DNA of 64,000 nucleotides, taken from positions 1,364,001-1,428,000 of the forward strand of contig JBAIAA010000117.1 of assembly GCA_037893245.1 (NCBI GenBank), written 5' to 3'. Within the stretch, counting starts at the first letter, position 1. The number at the start of each line of letters is the position of its first letter. The notes below the pieces were generated by a model. It saw only the letters and a program-made list of their open reading frames with translations, did not search any database and was not told the DNA's origin. Source of the DNA: Crossaster papposus (lineage: Eukaryota; Echinodermata; Asteroidea; Velatida; Solasteridae). The translations under genes were made by a program, and so were the position numbers. Positions 34,554-47,415 of this stretch are shown one piece after another.

Positions 34554-36040
34554 CAGGTTGATGTTGGCTCCAGATGTGGCAATATTCCACCTTATTCTTC
34601 TGCTGCTGTTGCTTCAGTACAGGTTGATGTTGACTCAAGATGTGGCAATATTGCACTTTATTCTTCTCCTGCTGCTTCAGCGCAGGTTGATGTTGGCTCC
34701 AGATGCGACGACATTCCTCTTCATTCTTCTGCTGCTGCTGCTTCAGTGCAGGTTGATGTTTGTTCCAGATGTAGTAATATTTCACCTTATTTTTCTCCTG
34801 CTGCTTCGAGCAGGTTGATGTTGGCTGCAGATGTGGCAATATTCCACCTTATTCTTCTCCTGCTGCTTCAGCGCAGGTTGATGTTCGCTCCCGATGTGGC
34901 AATATTCCACCTTATTTTTCTGCTGCTGCTGCTTCAGCGCAGGTTGATGTTGGCTCCAGATGTAGTAATATTTCACCTTATTTTTCTCCTGCTGCTTCGA
35001 GCAGGTTGATGTTGGCTGCAGATGTGGCAATATTCCACCTTATTCTTCTCCTGCTGCTTCAGGGCAGGTTGATGTTCGCTCCAGATGTGGCAATATTCCA
35101 CCTGATTCTTCTCCTGCTGCTGCTTCAGCGGAGGCCGATGGTGGTTCCAGATGTGGCAATAATCCACCTTATTCTTCTCCTGCTGCTGCTTCAGCGCAGT
35201 TTGGGGTTGGCCCGAGATGTGACAATATTCCACCTTGTTCTTCTCCTGCTGCTTCAGCGCAGGTTGATGTTCGCTCCCGATGTGGCAATATTCCACCTTA
35301 TTCTTCTGCTGCTGCTACTTCAGCGCAGGTTGATGTTGGCTCCAGATGTGGCAATATTCCACCTTGTGTTTGTGCTGCTGCTGCTTCAGCGCAGGTTGAT
35401 GTTGGAGATGTTGCAATATTCCACCTTATTCTTCTGCTGCTGCTGTTTTAGCGCAGGTTGATGTTGGCTCCAGATGTGGCAATCATCCACCTTATTCTTC
35501 TTCTGCTGCTGCTTCAGCGCAGGCCGATGGTGGCTCCAGATGTGGCAATAATCCACTTTATTCTTCTGCTGCTGCTACTTCAGCGCAGGTTGATGTTGGC
35601 TCCAGATGTGGCAATATTCCACCTTGTTTTTCTGCTGCTGCTGTTTCAGCGGAGGTTGATGTTGGCTCCAGATGTGGCAATCATCCACCTTATTCTTCTG
35701 CTGCTGCTGCTTCAGCGCAGGCCGATGGTGGCTCCAGATGTGGCAATAATCCACCTTATTCTTCTGCTGCTGCTACTTCAGCGCAGGTTGATGTTGGCTC
35801 CAGATGTGGCAATATTCCACCTTATTCTTCTCCTGCTGCTGCTTCAGCGCAGGTCGATGGTGGCTCCAGATGTGGCAATAATCCACCTTATTCTTCTGCT
35901 GCTGCTACTTCAGCGCAGGTTGATGTTGGCTCCAGATGTGGCAATATTCCACCTTATTCTTCTCCTGCTGCTGCTTCAGCGCAGGTTGATGTTGGAGATG
36001 TTGCAATAATCCACTATATTCTTCTTCTGCTGCTTTAGCG
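34554..36040 (+). repeat. HOR unit U29, 23-mer (1,487 bp)
   Basis: A-E, I, a J/D hybrid, E-H, an I/K hybrid, L, M, N, O, an L/M hybrid, N, O, P, O, P, Q. Like U14 but lacking a second E-M block, and with an O-P pair duplicated at the end. Confidence 0.92.
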
Positions 36041-37010
36041 CAGGTTGCTGTTGGCTCCAGATGTGGCAATATTCCACCTTATTCTTCTGCTGCTGTTGCT
36101 TCAGTACAGGTTGATGTTGACTCAAGATGTTGCAATATTCCACCTTATTCTTCTCCTGCTGCTTCAGCGCAGGTTGATGTTGGCTCCAGATGCGACGACA
36201 TTCCTCTTCATTCTTCTGCTGCTGCTGCTTCAGTGCAGGTTGATGTTTGTTCCAGATGTAGTAATATTTCACCTTATTTTTCTCCTGCTGCTTCGAGCAG
36301 GTTGATGTTGGCTGCAGATGTGGCAATATTCCACCTTATTCTTCTCCTGCTGCTTCAGGGCAGGTTGATGTTCGCTCCAGATGTGGCAATATTTCACCTG
36401 ATTCTTCTCTTGCTGCTGCTTCAGCGCAGTTTGGGGTTGGCCCGAGATGTGACAATATTCCACCTTGTTCTTCTCCTGCTGCTTCAGCGCAGGTTGATGT
36501 TCGCTCCCGATGTGGCAATATTCCACCTTATTCTTCTGCTGCTGCTGCTTCAGCGCAGGTTGATGTTGGCTCCAGATGTGGCAATAATCCACCATATTGT
36601 TCTCGTGCTGCTGCTTCAGCGCAGGCCGATGGTGGCTCCAGATGTGGCAATATTCCACCTTATTCTTCTGCTGCTGCTACTTCAGCGCAGGTTGATGTTG
36701 GCTCCAGATGTGGCAATATTCCACCTTATTCTTCTGCTGCTGCTGTTTCAGCGCAGGTTGATGTTGGCTCCAGATGTGGCAATCATCCACCTTATTCTTC
36801 TTCTGCTGCTGCTTCAGCGCAGGCCGATGGTGGCTCCAGATGTGGCAATAATCCACCTTATTCTTCTGCTGCTGCTACTTCAGCGCAGGTTGATGTTGGC
36901 TCCAGATGTGGCAATATTCCACCTTATTCCTCTCCTGCTGCTGCTTCAGCGCAGGTTGATGTTGGAGATGTTGCAATAATCCACTATATTCTTCTTCTGC
37001 TGCTTCAGCG
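36041..37010 (+). repeat. HOR unit U30, 15-mer (970 bp)
   Basis: A-E, an F/G fusion (CCTGATTC with the tail of G), H-K, an L/M hybrid, N, O, P, Q. Two monomers are lost relative to the 17-mer. Confidence 0.92.
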
Positions 37011-38240
37011 CAGGTTGATGTTGGCTCCAGATGTGGCAATATTCCACCTTATTCTTCTGCTGCTGTTGCTTCAGTACAGGTTGATGTTGACTCAAGATGT
37101 GGCAATATTGCACTTTATTCTTCTCCTGCTGCTTCAGCGCAGGTTGATGTTGGCTCCAGATGCGACGACATTCCTCTTCATTCTTCTGCTGCTGCTGCTT
37201 CAGTGCAGGTTGATGTTTGTTCCAGATGTAGTAATATTTCACCTTATTTTTCTCCTGCTGCTTCGAGCAGGTTGATGTTGGCTGCAGATGTGGCAATATT
37301 CCACCTTATTCTTCTCCTGCTGCTTCAGCGCAGGTTGATGTTCGCTCCCGATGTGGCAATATTCCACCTTATTTTTCTGCTGCTGCTGCTTCAGCGCAGG
37401 TTGATGTTGGCTCCAGATGTAGTAATATTTCACCTTATTTTTCTCCTGCTGCTTCGAGCAGGTTGATGTTGGCTGCAGATGTGGCAATATTCCACCTTAT
37501 TCTTCTCCTGCTGCTTCAGGGCAGGTTGATGTTCGCTCCAGATGTGGCAATATTCCACCTGATTCTTCTCCTGCTGCTGCTTCAGCGGAGGCCGATGGTG
37601 GTTCCAGATGTGGCAATAATCCACCTTATTCTTCTCCTGCTGCTGCTTCAGCGCAGTTTGGGGTTGGCCCGAGATGTGACAATATTCCACCTTGTTCTTC
37701 TCCTGCTGCTTCAGCGCAGGTTGATGTTCGCTCCCGATGTGGCAATATTCCACCTTATTCTTCTGCTGCTGCTACTTCAGCGCAGGTTGATGTTGGCTCC
37801 AGAAGTGGCAATATTCCACCTTGTTTTTGTGCTGCTGCTGCTTCAGCGCAGGTTGATGTTGGAGATGTTGCAATATTCCACCTTATTCTTCTGCTGCTGC
37901 TGTTTCAGCGCAGGTTGATGTTGGCTCCAGATGTGGCAATCATCCACCTTATTCTTCTTCTGCTGCTGCTTCAGCGCAGGCCGATGGTGGCTCCAGATGT
38001 GGCAATAATCCACTTTATTCTTCTGCTGCTGCTACTTCAGCGCAGGTTGATGTTGGCTCCAGATGTGGCAATATTCCACCTTGTTTTTCTGCTGCTGCTG
38101 TTTCAGCGGAGGTTGATGTTGGCTCCAGATGTGGCAATCATCCACCTTATTCTTCTGCTGCTGCTGCTTCAGCGCAGGCCGATGGTGGCTCCAGATGTGG
38201 CAATAATCCACCTTATTCTTCTGCTGCTGCTACTTCAGCG
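37011..38240 (+). repeat. HOR unit U31, 19-mer (1,230 bp) lacking P and Q
   Basis: Same order as U29 up to the second O, then it passes directly into the next A at 38241. Compared with U43 (1,355 bp) exactly P plus Q (125 bp) is missing. Confidence 0.92.
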
Positions 38241-39013
38241 CAGGTTGATGTTGGCTCCAGATGTGGAAATATTCCACCTTATTCTTCTGCTGCTGTTGCT
38301 TCAGTACAGGTTGATGTTGACTCAAGATGTGGCAATATTCCACCTTATTCTTCTCCTGCTGCTTCAGCGCACGTTGATGTTGGCTCCAGATGCGACGACA
38401 TTCCTCTTCATTCTAATGCTGCTGCTGCTTCAGTGCAGGTTGATGTTTGTTCCAGATGTAGTAATATTTCACCTTATTTTTCTCCTGCTGCTTCGAGCAG
38501 GTTGATGTTGGCTGCAGATGTGGCAATATTCCACCTTATTCTTCTGCTGCTGCTGCTTCAGCGCAGGTTGATGTTGGCTCCAGATGTGGCAATAATCCAC
38601 CGTGTTGTTCTCGTGCTGCTGCTTCAGCGCAGGCTGATGGTGGCTCCAGATGTGGCAATATTCCACCTTATTCTTCTGCTGCTGCTACTTCAGCGCAGGT
38701 TGATGTTGGCTCCAGATGTGGCAATATTCCACCTTGTTTTGTGCTGCTGCTGCTTCCGCGCAGGTTGATGTTGGAGATGTTGCAATATTCCACCTTATTC
38801 TTCTGCTGCTGCTGTTTCAGCGCAGGTTGGTGTTGGCTCCAGATGTGGCAATCATCCACCTTATTCTTCTTCTGCTGCTGCTTCAGCGCAGGTCGGTGGT
38901 GGCTCCAAATGTGGCAATAATCCACCTTATTATTCTCCTGCTGCTGCTTCAGCGCAGGTTGATGTTGGAGATGTTGCAATAATCCACTATATTCTTCTTC
39001 TGCTGCTTCAGCG
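38241..39013 (+). repeat. HOR unit U32, 12-mer (773 bp)
   Basis: A-D, an E/I hybrid, J (CCACCGTGTTG), K, a 65-bp L with one T lost (T run at 38737-38740), M, N, an O/P fusion, Q. The lengths sum exactly to 773 bp. Confidence 0.92.
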
Positions 39014-40107
39014 CAGGTTGATGTTGGCTCCAGATGTGGCAATATTCCACCTTATTCTTCTGCTGCTGTTGCTTCAGTACAGGTTGATGTTGACTCAAGA
39101 TGTGGCAATATTCCACCTTATTCTTCTCCTTCTGCTTCAGCGCAGGTTGATGTTGGCTCCAGATGCGACGACATTCCTCTTCATTCTTCTGCTGCTGCTG
39201 CTTCAGTGCAGGTTGATGTTTGTTCCAGATGTAGTAATATTTCACCTTATTTTCCTCCTGCTGCTTCGAGCAGGTTGATGTTGGCTGCAGATGTGGCAAT
39301 ATTCCACCTTATTCTTCTCCTGCTGCTTCAGGGCAGGTTGATGTTCGCTCCAGATGTGGCAATATTCCACCTGATTCTTCTCCTGCTGCTGCTTCAGCGG
39401 AGGCCGATGGTGGTTCCAGATGTGGCAATAATCCACCTTATTCTTCTCCTGCTGCTGCTTCAGCGCAGTCTGGGGTTGGCCCGAGATGTGACAATATTCC
39501 ACCTTGTTCTTCTCCTGCTGCTTCAGCGCAAGTTGATGTTCGCTCCCGATGTGGCAATATTCCACCTTATTCTTCTGCTGCTGCTGCTTCAGCGCAGGTT
39601 GATGTTGGCTCCAGATGTGGCAATATTCCACCTTATTCTTCTGCTGCTGCTACTTCAGCGCAGGTTGATGTTGGCTCCAGATGTGGCAATATTCCACCTT
39701 GTTTTTGTGCTGCTGCTGCTTCCGCGCAGGTTGATGTTGGAGATGTTGCAATATTCCACCTTATTCTTCTGCTGCTGCTGTTTCAGCGCAGGTTGATGTT
39801 GGCTCCAGATGTGGCAATATTCCACCTTGTTTTTGTGCTGCTGCTGCTTCCGCGCAGGTTGATGTTGGAGATGTTGCAATATTCCACCTTATTCTTCTGC
39901 TGCTGCTGTTTCAGCGCAGGTTGATGTTGGCTCCAGATGTGGCAATCATCCACCTTATTCTTCTTCTGCTGCTGCTTCAGCGCAGGTTGATGTTGGCTCC
40001 AGATGTGGCAATATTCCACCTTATTCTTCTCCTGCTGCTGCTTCAGCGCCGGTTGATGTTGGAGATGTTGCAATAATCCACTATATTCTTCTTCTGCTGC
40101 TTCAGCG
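39014..40107 (+). repeat. HOR unit U33, 17-mer (1,094 bp) with duplicated L-M
   Basis: A-I, a J/K fusion, L, M, L, M, N, P, Q. O is missing and the L-M pair is doubled. Q starts CCGGTTGATG. Confidence 0.92.
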
Positions 40108-41459
40108 CAGGTTGATGTTGGCTCCAGATGTGGCAATATTCCACCTTATTCTTCTGCTGCTGTTGCTTCAGTACAGGTTGATGTTGACTCAAGATGTGGC
40201 AATATTGCACCTTAGTCTTCTCCTGCTGCTTCAGCGCAGGTTGATGTTGGCTCCAGATGCGACGACATTCCTCTTCATTCTTCTGCTGCTGCTGCTTCAG
40301 TGCAGGTTGATGTTTGTTCCAGATGTAGTAATATTTCACCTTATTTTTCTCCTGCTGCTTCGAGCAGGTTGATGTTGGCTGCAGATGTGGCAATATTCCA
40401 CCTTATTCTTCTCCTGCTGCTTCAGGGCAGGTTGATGTTCGCTCCAGATGTGGCAATAATCCACCTTATTCTTCTCCTGCTGCTGCTTCAGCGCAGTTTG
40501 GGGTTGGCCCGAGATGTGACAATATTCCACCTTGTTCTTCTCCTGCTGCTTCAGCGCAGGTTGATGTTCGCTCCCGATGTGGCAATATTCCACCTTATTC
40601 TTCTGCTGCTGCTGCTTCAGCGCAGGTTGATGTTGGCTCCAGATGCGACGACATTCCTCTTCATTCTTCTGCTGCTGCTGCTTCAGTGCAGGTTGATGTT
40701 TGTTCCAGATGTAGTAATATTTCACCTTATTTTTCTCCTGCTGCTTCGAGCAGGTTGATGTTGGCTGCAGATGTGGCAATATTCCACCTTATTCTTCTCC
40801 TGCTGCTTCAGGGCAGGTTGATGTTCGCTCCAGATGTGGCAATAATCCACCTTATTCTTCTCCTGCTGCTGCTTCAGCGCAGTTTGGGGTTGGCCCGAGA
40901 TGTGACAATATTCCACCTTGTTCTTCTCCTGCTGCTTCAGCGCAGGTTGATGTTCGCTCCCGATGTGGCAATATTCCACCTTATTCTTCTGCTGCTGCTG
41001 CTTCAGCGCAGGTTGATGTTGGCTCCAGATGTGGCAATAATCCACCGTATTGTTCTCGTGCTGCTGCTTCAGCGCAGGCCGATGGTGGCTCCAGATGTGG
41101 CAATATTCCACCTTATTCTTCTGCTGCTGCTACTTCAGCGCAGGTTGATGTTGGCTCCAGATGTGGCAATATTCCACCTTGTTTTTGTGCTGCTGCTGCT
41201 TCAGCGCAGGTTGATGTTGAAGATGTTGCAATATTCCACCTTATTCTTCTGCTGCTGCTGTTTCAGCGCAGGTTGATGTTGGCTCCAGATGTGGCAATCA
41301 TCCACCTTATTCTTCTTCTGCTGCTGCTTCAGCGCAGGTCGGTGGTGGCTCCAGATGTGGCAATATTCCACCTTATTCTTCTCCTGCTGCTGCTTCAGCG
41401 CAGGTTGATGTTGGAGATGTTGCAATAATCCACTATATTTTTCTTCTGCTGCTTCAACG
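40108..41459 (+). repeat. HOR unit U34, 21-mer (1,352 bp) with internal duplication
   Basis: A-E, an F/G fusion, H, I, a J/C hybrid (40623-40688), D, E, F/G, H-N, an O/P fusion, Q. M reads GTTGAAGATGTTGC. B has CACCTTAGTC. Confidence 0.92.
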
Positions 41460-42104
41460 CAGGTTGATGTTGGCTCCAGATGTGGAAATATTCCACCTTA
41501 TTCTTCTGCTGCTGTTGCTTCAGTACAAGTTGATGTTGACTCAAGATGTGGCAATATTCCACCTTATTCTTCTCCTGCTGCTTCAGCGCACGTTGATGTT
41601 GGCTCCAGATGCGACGACATTCCTCTTCATTCTTCTGCTGCTGCTGCTTCAGTGCAGGTTGATGTTTGTTCCAGATGTAGTAATATTTCACCTTATTTTT
41701 CTCCTGCTGCTTCGAGCAGGTTGATGTTGGCTGCAGATGTGGCAATATTCCACCTTATTCTTCTCCTGCTGCTTCAGGGCAGGTTGATGTTCGCTCCAGA
41801 TGTGGCAATATTCCACCTTGTTTTTGTGCTGCTGCTGCTTCCGCGCAGGTTGATGTTGGAGATGTTGCAATATTCCACCTTATTCTTCTGCTGCTGCTGT
41901 TTCAGCGCAGGTTGATGTTGGCTCCAGATGTGGCAATCATCCACCTTATTCTTCTTCTGCTTCTGCTGCTGCTTCAGCGCAGGTCGGTGGTGGCTCCAGA
42001 TGTGGCAATAATCCACCTTATTATTCTCCTGCTGCTGCTTCAGCGCAGGTTGATGTTGGAGATGTTGCAATAATCCACTATATTCTTCTTCTACTGCTTC
42101 AGCG
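41460..42104 (+). repeat. HOR unit U35, 10-mer (645 bp)
   Basis: A-E, an F/L hybrid (41780-41845), M, a 72-bp N, an O/P fusion, Q. A large internal deletion with monomer phase kept. Confidence 0.92.
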
Positions 42105-43202
42105 CAGGTTGATGTTGGCTCCAGATGTGGCAATATTCCACCTTATTCTTCTGCTGCTGTTGCTTCAGTACAGGTTGATGTTGACTCAAGATGTGGCAAT
42201 ATTCCACCTTATTCTTCTCCTGCTGCTTCAGCGCAGGTTGATGTTGGCTCCAGATGCGACGACATTCCTCTTCATTCTTCTGCTGCTGCTGCTTTAGTGC
42301 AGGTTGATGTTTGTTCCAGATGTAGTAATATTTCACCTTATTTTTCTCCTGCTGCTTCGAGCAGGTTGATGTTGGCTGCAGATGTGGCAATATTCCACCG
42401 TATTCTTCTCCTGCTGCTTTAGGGCAGGTTGATGTTCGCTCCGGATGTGGCAATATTCCACCTGATTCTTCTCCTACTGCTGCTTCAGCGGAGGCCGATG
42501 GTGGTTCCAGATGTGGCAATAATCCACCTTATTCTTCTCCTGCTGCTGCTTCAGCGCAGTCTGGGGTTGGCCCGAGATGTGACAATATTCCACCTTGTTC
42601 TTCTCCTGCTGCTTCAGCGCAGGTTGATGTTCGCTCCCGATGTGGCAATATTCCACCTTATTCTTCTGCTGCTGCTGCTTCAGCGCAGGTTGATGTTGGC
42701 TCCAGATGTGGCAATAATACACCGTATTGTTCTCGTGCTGCTGCTTCAGCGCAGGCCGATGGTGGCTCCAGATGTGGCAATATTCCACCTTATTCTTCTG
42801 CTGCTGCTACTTTAGCGCAGGTTGATGTTGGCTCCAGATGTGGCAATATTCCACCTTGTTTTTGTGCTGCTGCTGCTTCCGCGCAGGTTGATGTTGGAGA
42901 TGTTGCAATATTCCACCTTATTCTTCTGCTGCTGCTGTTTCAGCGCAGGTTGATGTTGGCTCCAGATGTGGCAATCATCCACCTTATTCTTCTTCTGCTG
43001 CTGCTTCAGCGCAGGTCGATGGTGGCTCCAGATGTGGCAATAATCCACCCTATTCTTCGGCTGCTGCTACTTCAGCGCAGGTTGATGTTGGCTCCAGATG
43101 TGGCAATATTCCACCTTATTCTTCTCCTGCTGCTGCTTCAGCGCAGGTTGATGTTGGAGATGTTGCAATAATCCACTATATTCTTCTTCTGCTGCTTCAG
43201 CG
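42105..43202 (+). repeat. HOR unit U36, complete 17-mer (1,098 bp)
   Basis: Carries the U11 markers, including CCACCGTATTC in E and GCTCCGG in F, at an offset of 30,782 bp. E ends CTTTAGGG. Confidence 0.93.
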
Positions 43203-44300
43203 CAGGTTGATGTTGGCTCCAGATGTGGCAATATTCCACCTTATTCTTCTGCTGTTGTTGCTTCAGTACAGGTTGATGTTGACTCAAGATGTGGCAATAT
43301 TCCACCTTATTCTTCTCCTGCTGCTTCAGCGCAGGTTGATGTTGGCTCCAGATGCGACGACATTCCTCTTCATTCTTCTGCTGCTGCTGCTTCAGTGCAG
43401 GTTGATGTTTGTTCCAGATGTAGTAATATTTCACCTTATTTTTCTCCTGCTGCTTCGAGCAGGTTGATGTTGGCTGCAGATGTGGCAATATTCCACCTTA
43501 TTCTTCTCCTGCTGCTTCAGGGCAGGTTGATGTTCGCTCCAGATGTGGCAATATTCCACCTGATTCTTCTCCTGCTGCTGCTTCAGCGGAGGCCGATGGT
43601 GGTTCCAGATGTGGCAATAATCCACCTTATTCTTCTCCTGCTGCTGCTTCAGCGCAGTTTGGGGTTGGCCCGAGATGTGACAATATTCCACCTTGTTCTT
43701 CTCCTGCTGCTTCAGCGCAGGTTGATGTTCGCTCCCGATGTGGCAATATTCCACCTTATTCTTCTGCTTCTGCTGCTTCAGCGCAGGTTGATGTTGGCTC
43801 CAGATGTGGCAATAATCCACCGTATTGTTCTCGTGCTGCTGCTTCAGCGCAGGCCGATGGTGGCTCCAGATGTGGCAATATTCCACCTTATTCTTTTGCT
43901 GCTGCTACTTCAGCGCAGGTTGATGTTGGCTCCAGATGTGGCAATATTCCACCTTGTTTTTGTGCTGCTGCTGCTTCCGCGCAGGTTGATGTTGGAGATG
44001 TTGCAATATTCCACCTTATTCTTCTGCTGCTGCTGTTTCAGCGCAGGTTGATGTTGGCTCCAGATGTGGCAATCATCCACCTTATTCTTCTTCTGCTGCT
44101 GCTTCAGCGCAGGTCGATGGTGGCTCCAGATGTGGCAATAATCCACCTTATTCTTCTGCTGCTGCTACTTCAGCGCAGGTTGATGTTGGCTCCAGATGTG
44201 GCAATATTCCACCTTATTCTTCTCCTGCTGCTGCTTCAGCGCAGGTTGATGTTGGAGATGTTGCAATAATCCACTATATTCTTCTTCTGCTGCTTTAGCG
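43203..44300 (+). repeat. HOR unit U37, complete 17-mer (1,098 bp)
   Basis: Matches U12 at an offset of 30,782 bp, including GCTGTTGTTGC in A and CTGCTTCTGCTGC in I. Confidence 0.93.
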
Positions 44301-45925
44301 CAGGTTGCTGTTGGCTCCAGATGTGGCAATATTCCACCTTATTCTTCTGCTGCTGTTGCTTCAGTACAGGTTGATGTTGACTCAAGATGTGGCAATATTC
44401 CACCTTATTCTTCTCCTGCTGCTTCAGCGCAGGTTGATGTTGGCTCCAGATGCGACGACATTCCTCTTCATTCTTCTGCTGCTGCTGCTTCAGTGCAGGT
44501 TGATGTTTGTTCCAGATGTAGTAATATTTCACCTTATTTTTCTCCTGCTGCTTCGAGCAGGTTGATGTTGGCTGCAGATGTGGCAATATTCCACCTTATT
44601 CTTCTCCTGCTGCTTCAGGGCAGGTTGATGTTCGCTCCAGATGTGGCAATATTCCACCTGATTCTTCTCCTGCTGCTGCTTCAGCGGAGGCCGATGGTGG
44701 TTCCAGATGTGGCAATAATCCACCTTATTCTTCTCCTGCTGCTGCTTCAGCGCAGTTTGGGGTTGGCCCGAGATGTGACAATATTCCACCTTGTTCTTCT
44801 CCTGCTGCTTCAGCGCAGGTTGATGTTCGCTCCCGATGTGGCAATATTCCACATTATTCTTCTGCTGCTGCTGCTTCAGCGCAGGTTGATGTTGGCTCCA
44901 GATGTGGCAATAATCCACCATATTGTTCTCGTGCTGCTGCTTCAGCGCAGGCCGATGGTGGCTCCAGATGTGGCAATATTCCACCTTATTCTTCTGCTGC
45001 TGCTACTTCAGCGCAGGTTGATGTTAGCTCCAGATGTGGCAATATTCCACCTTGTTTTTGTGCTGCTGCTGCTTCCGCGCAGGTTGATGTTGGAGATGTT
45101 GCAATATTCCACCTTATTCTTCTGCTGCTGCTGTTTCAGCGCAGGTTGAAGTTGGCTCCAGATGTGGCAATCATCCACCTTATTCTTCTGCTGCTGCTGC
45201 TTCAGCGCAGGCCGATGGTGTCTCCAGATGTGGCAATAATCCACCTTATTCTTCTGCTGCTGCTACTTCAGCGCAGGTTGATGTTGGCTCCAGATGTGGC
45301 AATATTCCACCTTATTCTTCTCCTGCTGCTGCTTCAGCGCAGTTTGGGGTTGGCCCGAGATGTGACAATATTCCACCTTGTTCTTCTCCTGCTGCTTCAG
45401 CGCAGGTTGATGTTCGCTCCCGATGTGGCAATATTCCACCTTATTCTTCTGCTGCTGCTGCTTCAGCGCAGGTTGATGTTGGCTCCAGATGTGGCAATAA
45501 TCCACCGTATTGTTCTCGTGCTGCTGCTTCAGCGCAGGCTGATGGTGGCTCCAGATGTGGCAATATTCCACCTTATTCTTCTGCTGCTGCTACTTCAGCG
45601 CAGGTTGATGTTGGCTCCAGATGTGGCAATATTCCACCTTGTTTTTGTGCTGCTGCTGCTTCCGCGCAGGTTGATGTTGGAGATGTTGCAATATTCCACC
45701 TTATTCTTCTGCTGCTGCTGTTTCAGCGCAGGTTGATGTTGGCTCCAGATGTGGCAATCATCCACCTTATTCTTCTTCTGCTTCTGCTGCTGCTTCAGCG
45801 CAGGTCGGTGGTGGCTCCAGATGTGGCAATAATCCACCTTATTATTCTCCTGCTGCTGCTTCAGCGCAGGTTGATGTTGGAGATGTTGCAATAATCCACT
45901 ATATTCTTCTTCTGCTGCTTCAGCG
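44301..45925 (+). repeat. HOR unit U38, 25-mer (1,625 bp)
   Basis: A-P as in U13, then a second H-N (H starts at 45340), an O/P fusion and Q with the 1,038-bp-class markers. A fusion of a 17-mer class to a 1,038-bp class. Confidence 0.92.
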
Positions 45926-47415
45926 CAGGTTGATGTTGGCTCCAGATGTGGCAATATTCCACCTTATTCTTCTGCTGCTGTTGCTTCAGTACAGGTTGAT
46001 GTTGACTCAAGATGTGGCAATATTCCACCTTATTCTTCTCCTGCTGCTTCAGCGCAGGTTGATGTTGGCTCCAGATGCGACGACATTCCTCTTCATTCTT
46101 CTGCTGCTGCTGCTTTAGTGCAGGTTGATGTTTGTTCCAGATGTAGTAATATTTCACCTTATTTTTCTCCTGCTGCTTCGAGCAGGTTGATGTTGGCTGC
46201 AGATGTGGCAATATTCCACCTTATTCTTCTGCTGCTGCTACTTCAGCGCAGGTTGATGTTGGCTCCAGATGTGGCAATATTCCACCTTGTTTTTGTGCTG
46301 CTGCTGCTTCAGCGCAGGTTGATGTTGGAGATGTTGCAATATTCCACCTTATTCTTCTGCTGCTGCTGTTTCAGCGCAGGTTGATGTTGGCTGCAGATGT
46401 GGCAATATTCCACCTTATTCTTCTCCTGCTGCTTCAGGGCAGGTTGATGTTCGCTCCAGATGTGGCAATATTCCACCTGATTCTTCTCCTGCTGCTGCTT
46501 CAGCGGAGGCCGATGGTGGTTCCAGATGTGGCAATAATCCACCTTATTCTTCTCCTGCTGCTGCTTCAGCGCAGTTTGGGGTTGGCCCGAGATGTGACAA
46601 TATTCCACCTTGTTCTTCTCCTGCTGCTTCAGCGCAGGTTGATGTTCGCTCCCGATGTGGCAATATTCCACCTTATTCTTCTGCTGCTGCTGCTTCAGCG
46701 CAGGTTGATGTTGGCTCCAGATGTGGCAATAATCCACCGTATTGTTCTCGTGCTGCTGCTTCAGCGCAGGCCGATGGTGGCTCGAGATGTGGCAATATTC
46801 CACCTTATTCTTCTGCTGCTGCTACTTCAGCGCAGGTTATTGTTGGCTCCAGATGTGGCAATATTCCACCTTGTTTTTGTGCTGCTGCTGCTTCAGCGCA
46901 GGTTGATGTTGGAGATGTTGCAATATTCCACCTTATTCTTCTGCTGCTGCTGTTTCAGCGCAGGTTGATGTTGGCTCCAGATGTGGCAATCATCCACCTT
47001 ATTCTTCTTCTGCTGCTGCTTCAGCGCAGGCCGATGGTGGCTCCAGATGTGGCAATAATCCACTTTATTCTTCTGCTGCTGCTACTTCAGCGCAGGTTGA
47101 TGTTGGCTCCAGATGTGGCAATATTCCACCTTGTTTTTCTGCTGCTGCTGTTTCAGCGGAGGTTGATGTTGGCTCCAGATGTGGCAATCATCCACCTTAT
47201 TCTTCTGCTGCTGCTGCTTCAGCGCAGGCCGATGGTGGCTCCAGATGTGGCAATAATCCACCTTATTCTTCTGCTGCTGCTACTTCAGCGCAGGTTGATG
47301 TTGGCTCCAGATGTGGCAATATTCCACCTTATTCTTCTCCTGCTGCTGCTTCAGCGCAGGTTGATGTTGGAGATGTTGCAATAATCCACTATATTTTTCT
47401 TCTGCTGCTTCAACG
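45926..47415 (+). repeat. HOR unit U39, 23-mer (1,490 bp)
   Basis: Same order as U16, U18 and U24. The second L starts CAGGTTATTGTTGGC, as in U14 and U21. Confidence 0.93.

Larger units (their letters stand above)
38241..41459 (+). repeat. Segment recurring at 52263-55547 (offset 14,022-14,088 bp)
   Basis: U32-U34 (773 + 1,094 + 1,352) match U44-U46 (773 + 1,160 + 1,352). They share the 1-bp deletion in L, CCACCGTGTTG in J, the doubled L-M, and CACCTTAGTC in B. The 66-bp difference is a J/K fusion in U33. Confidence 0.9.
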
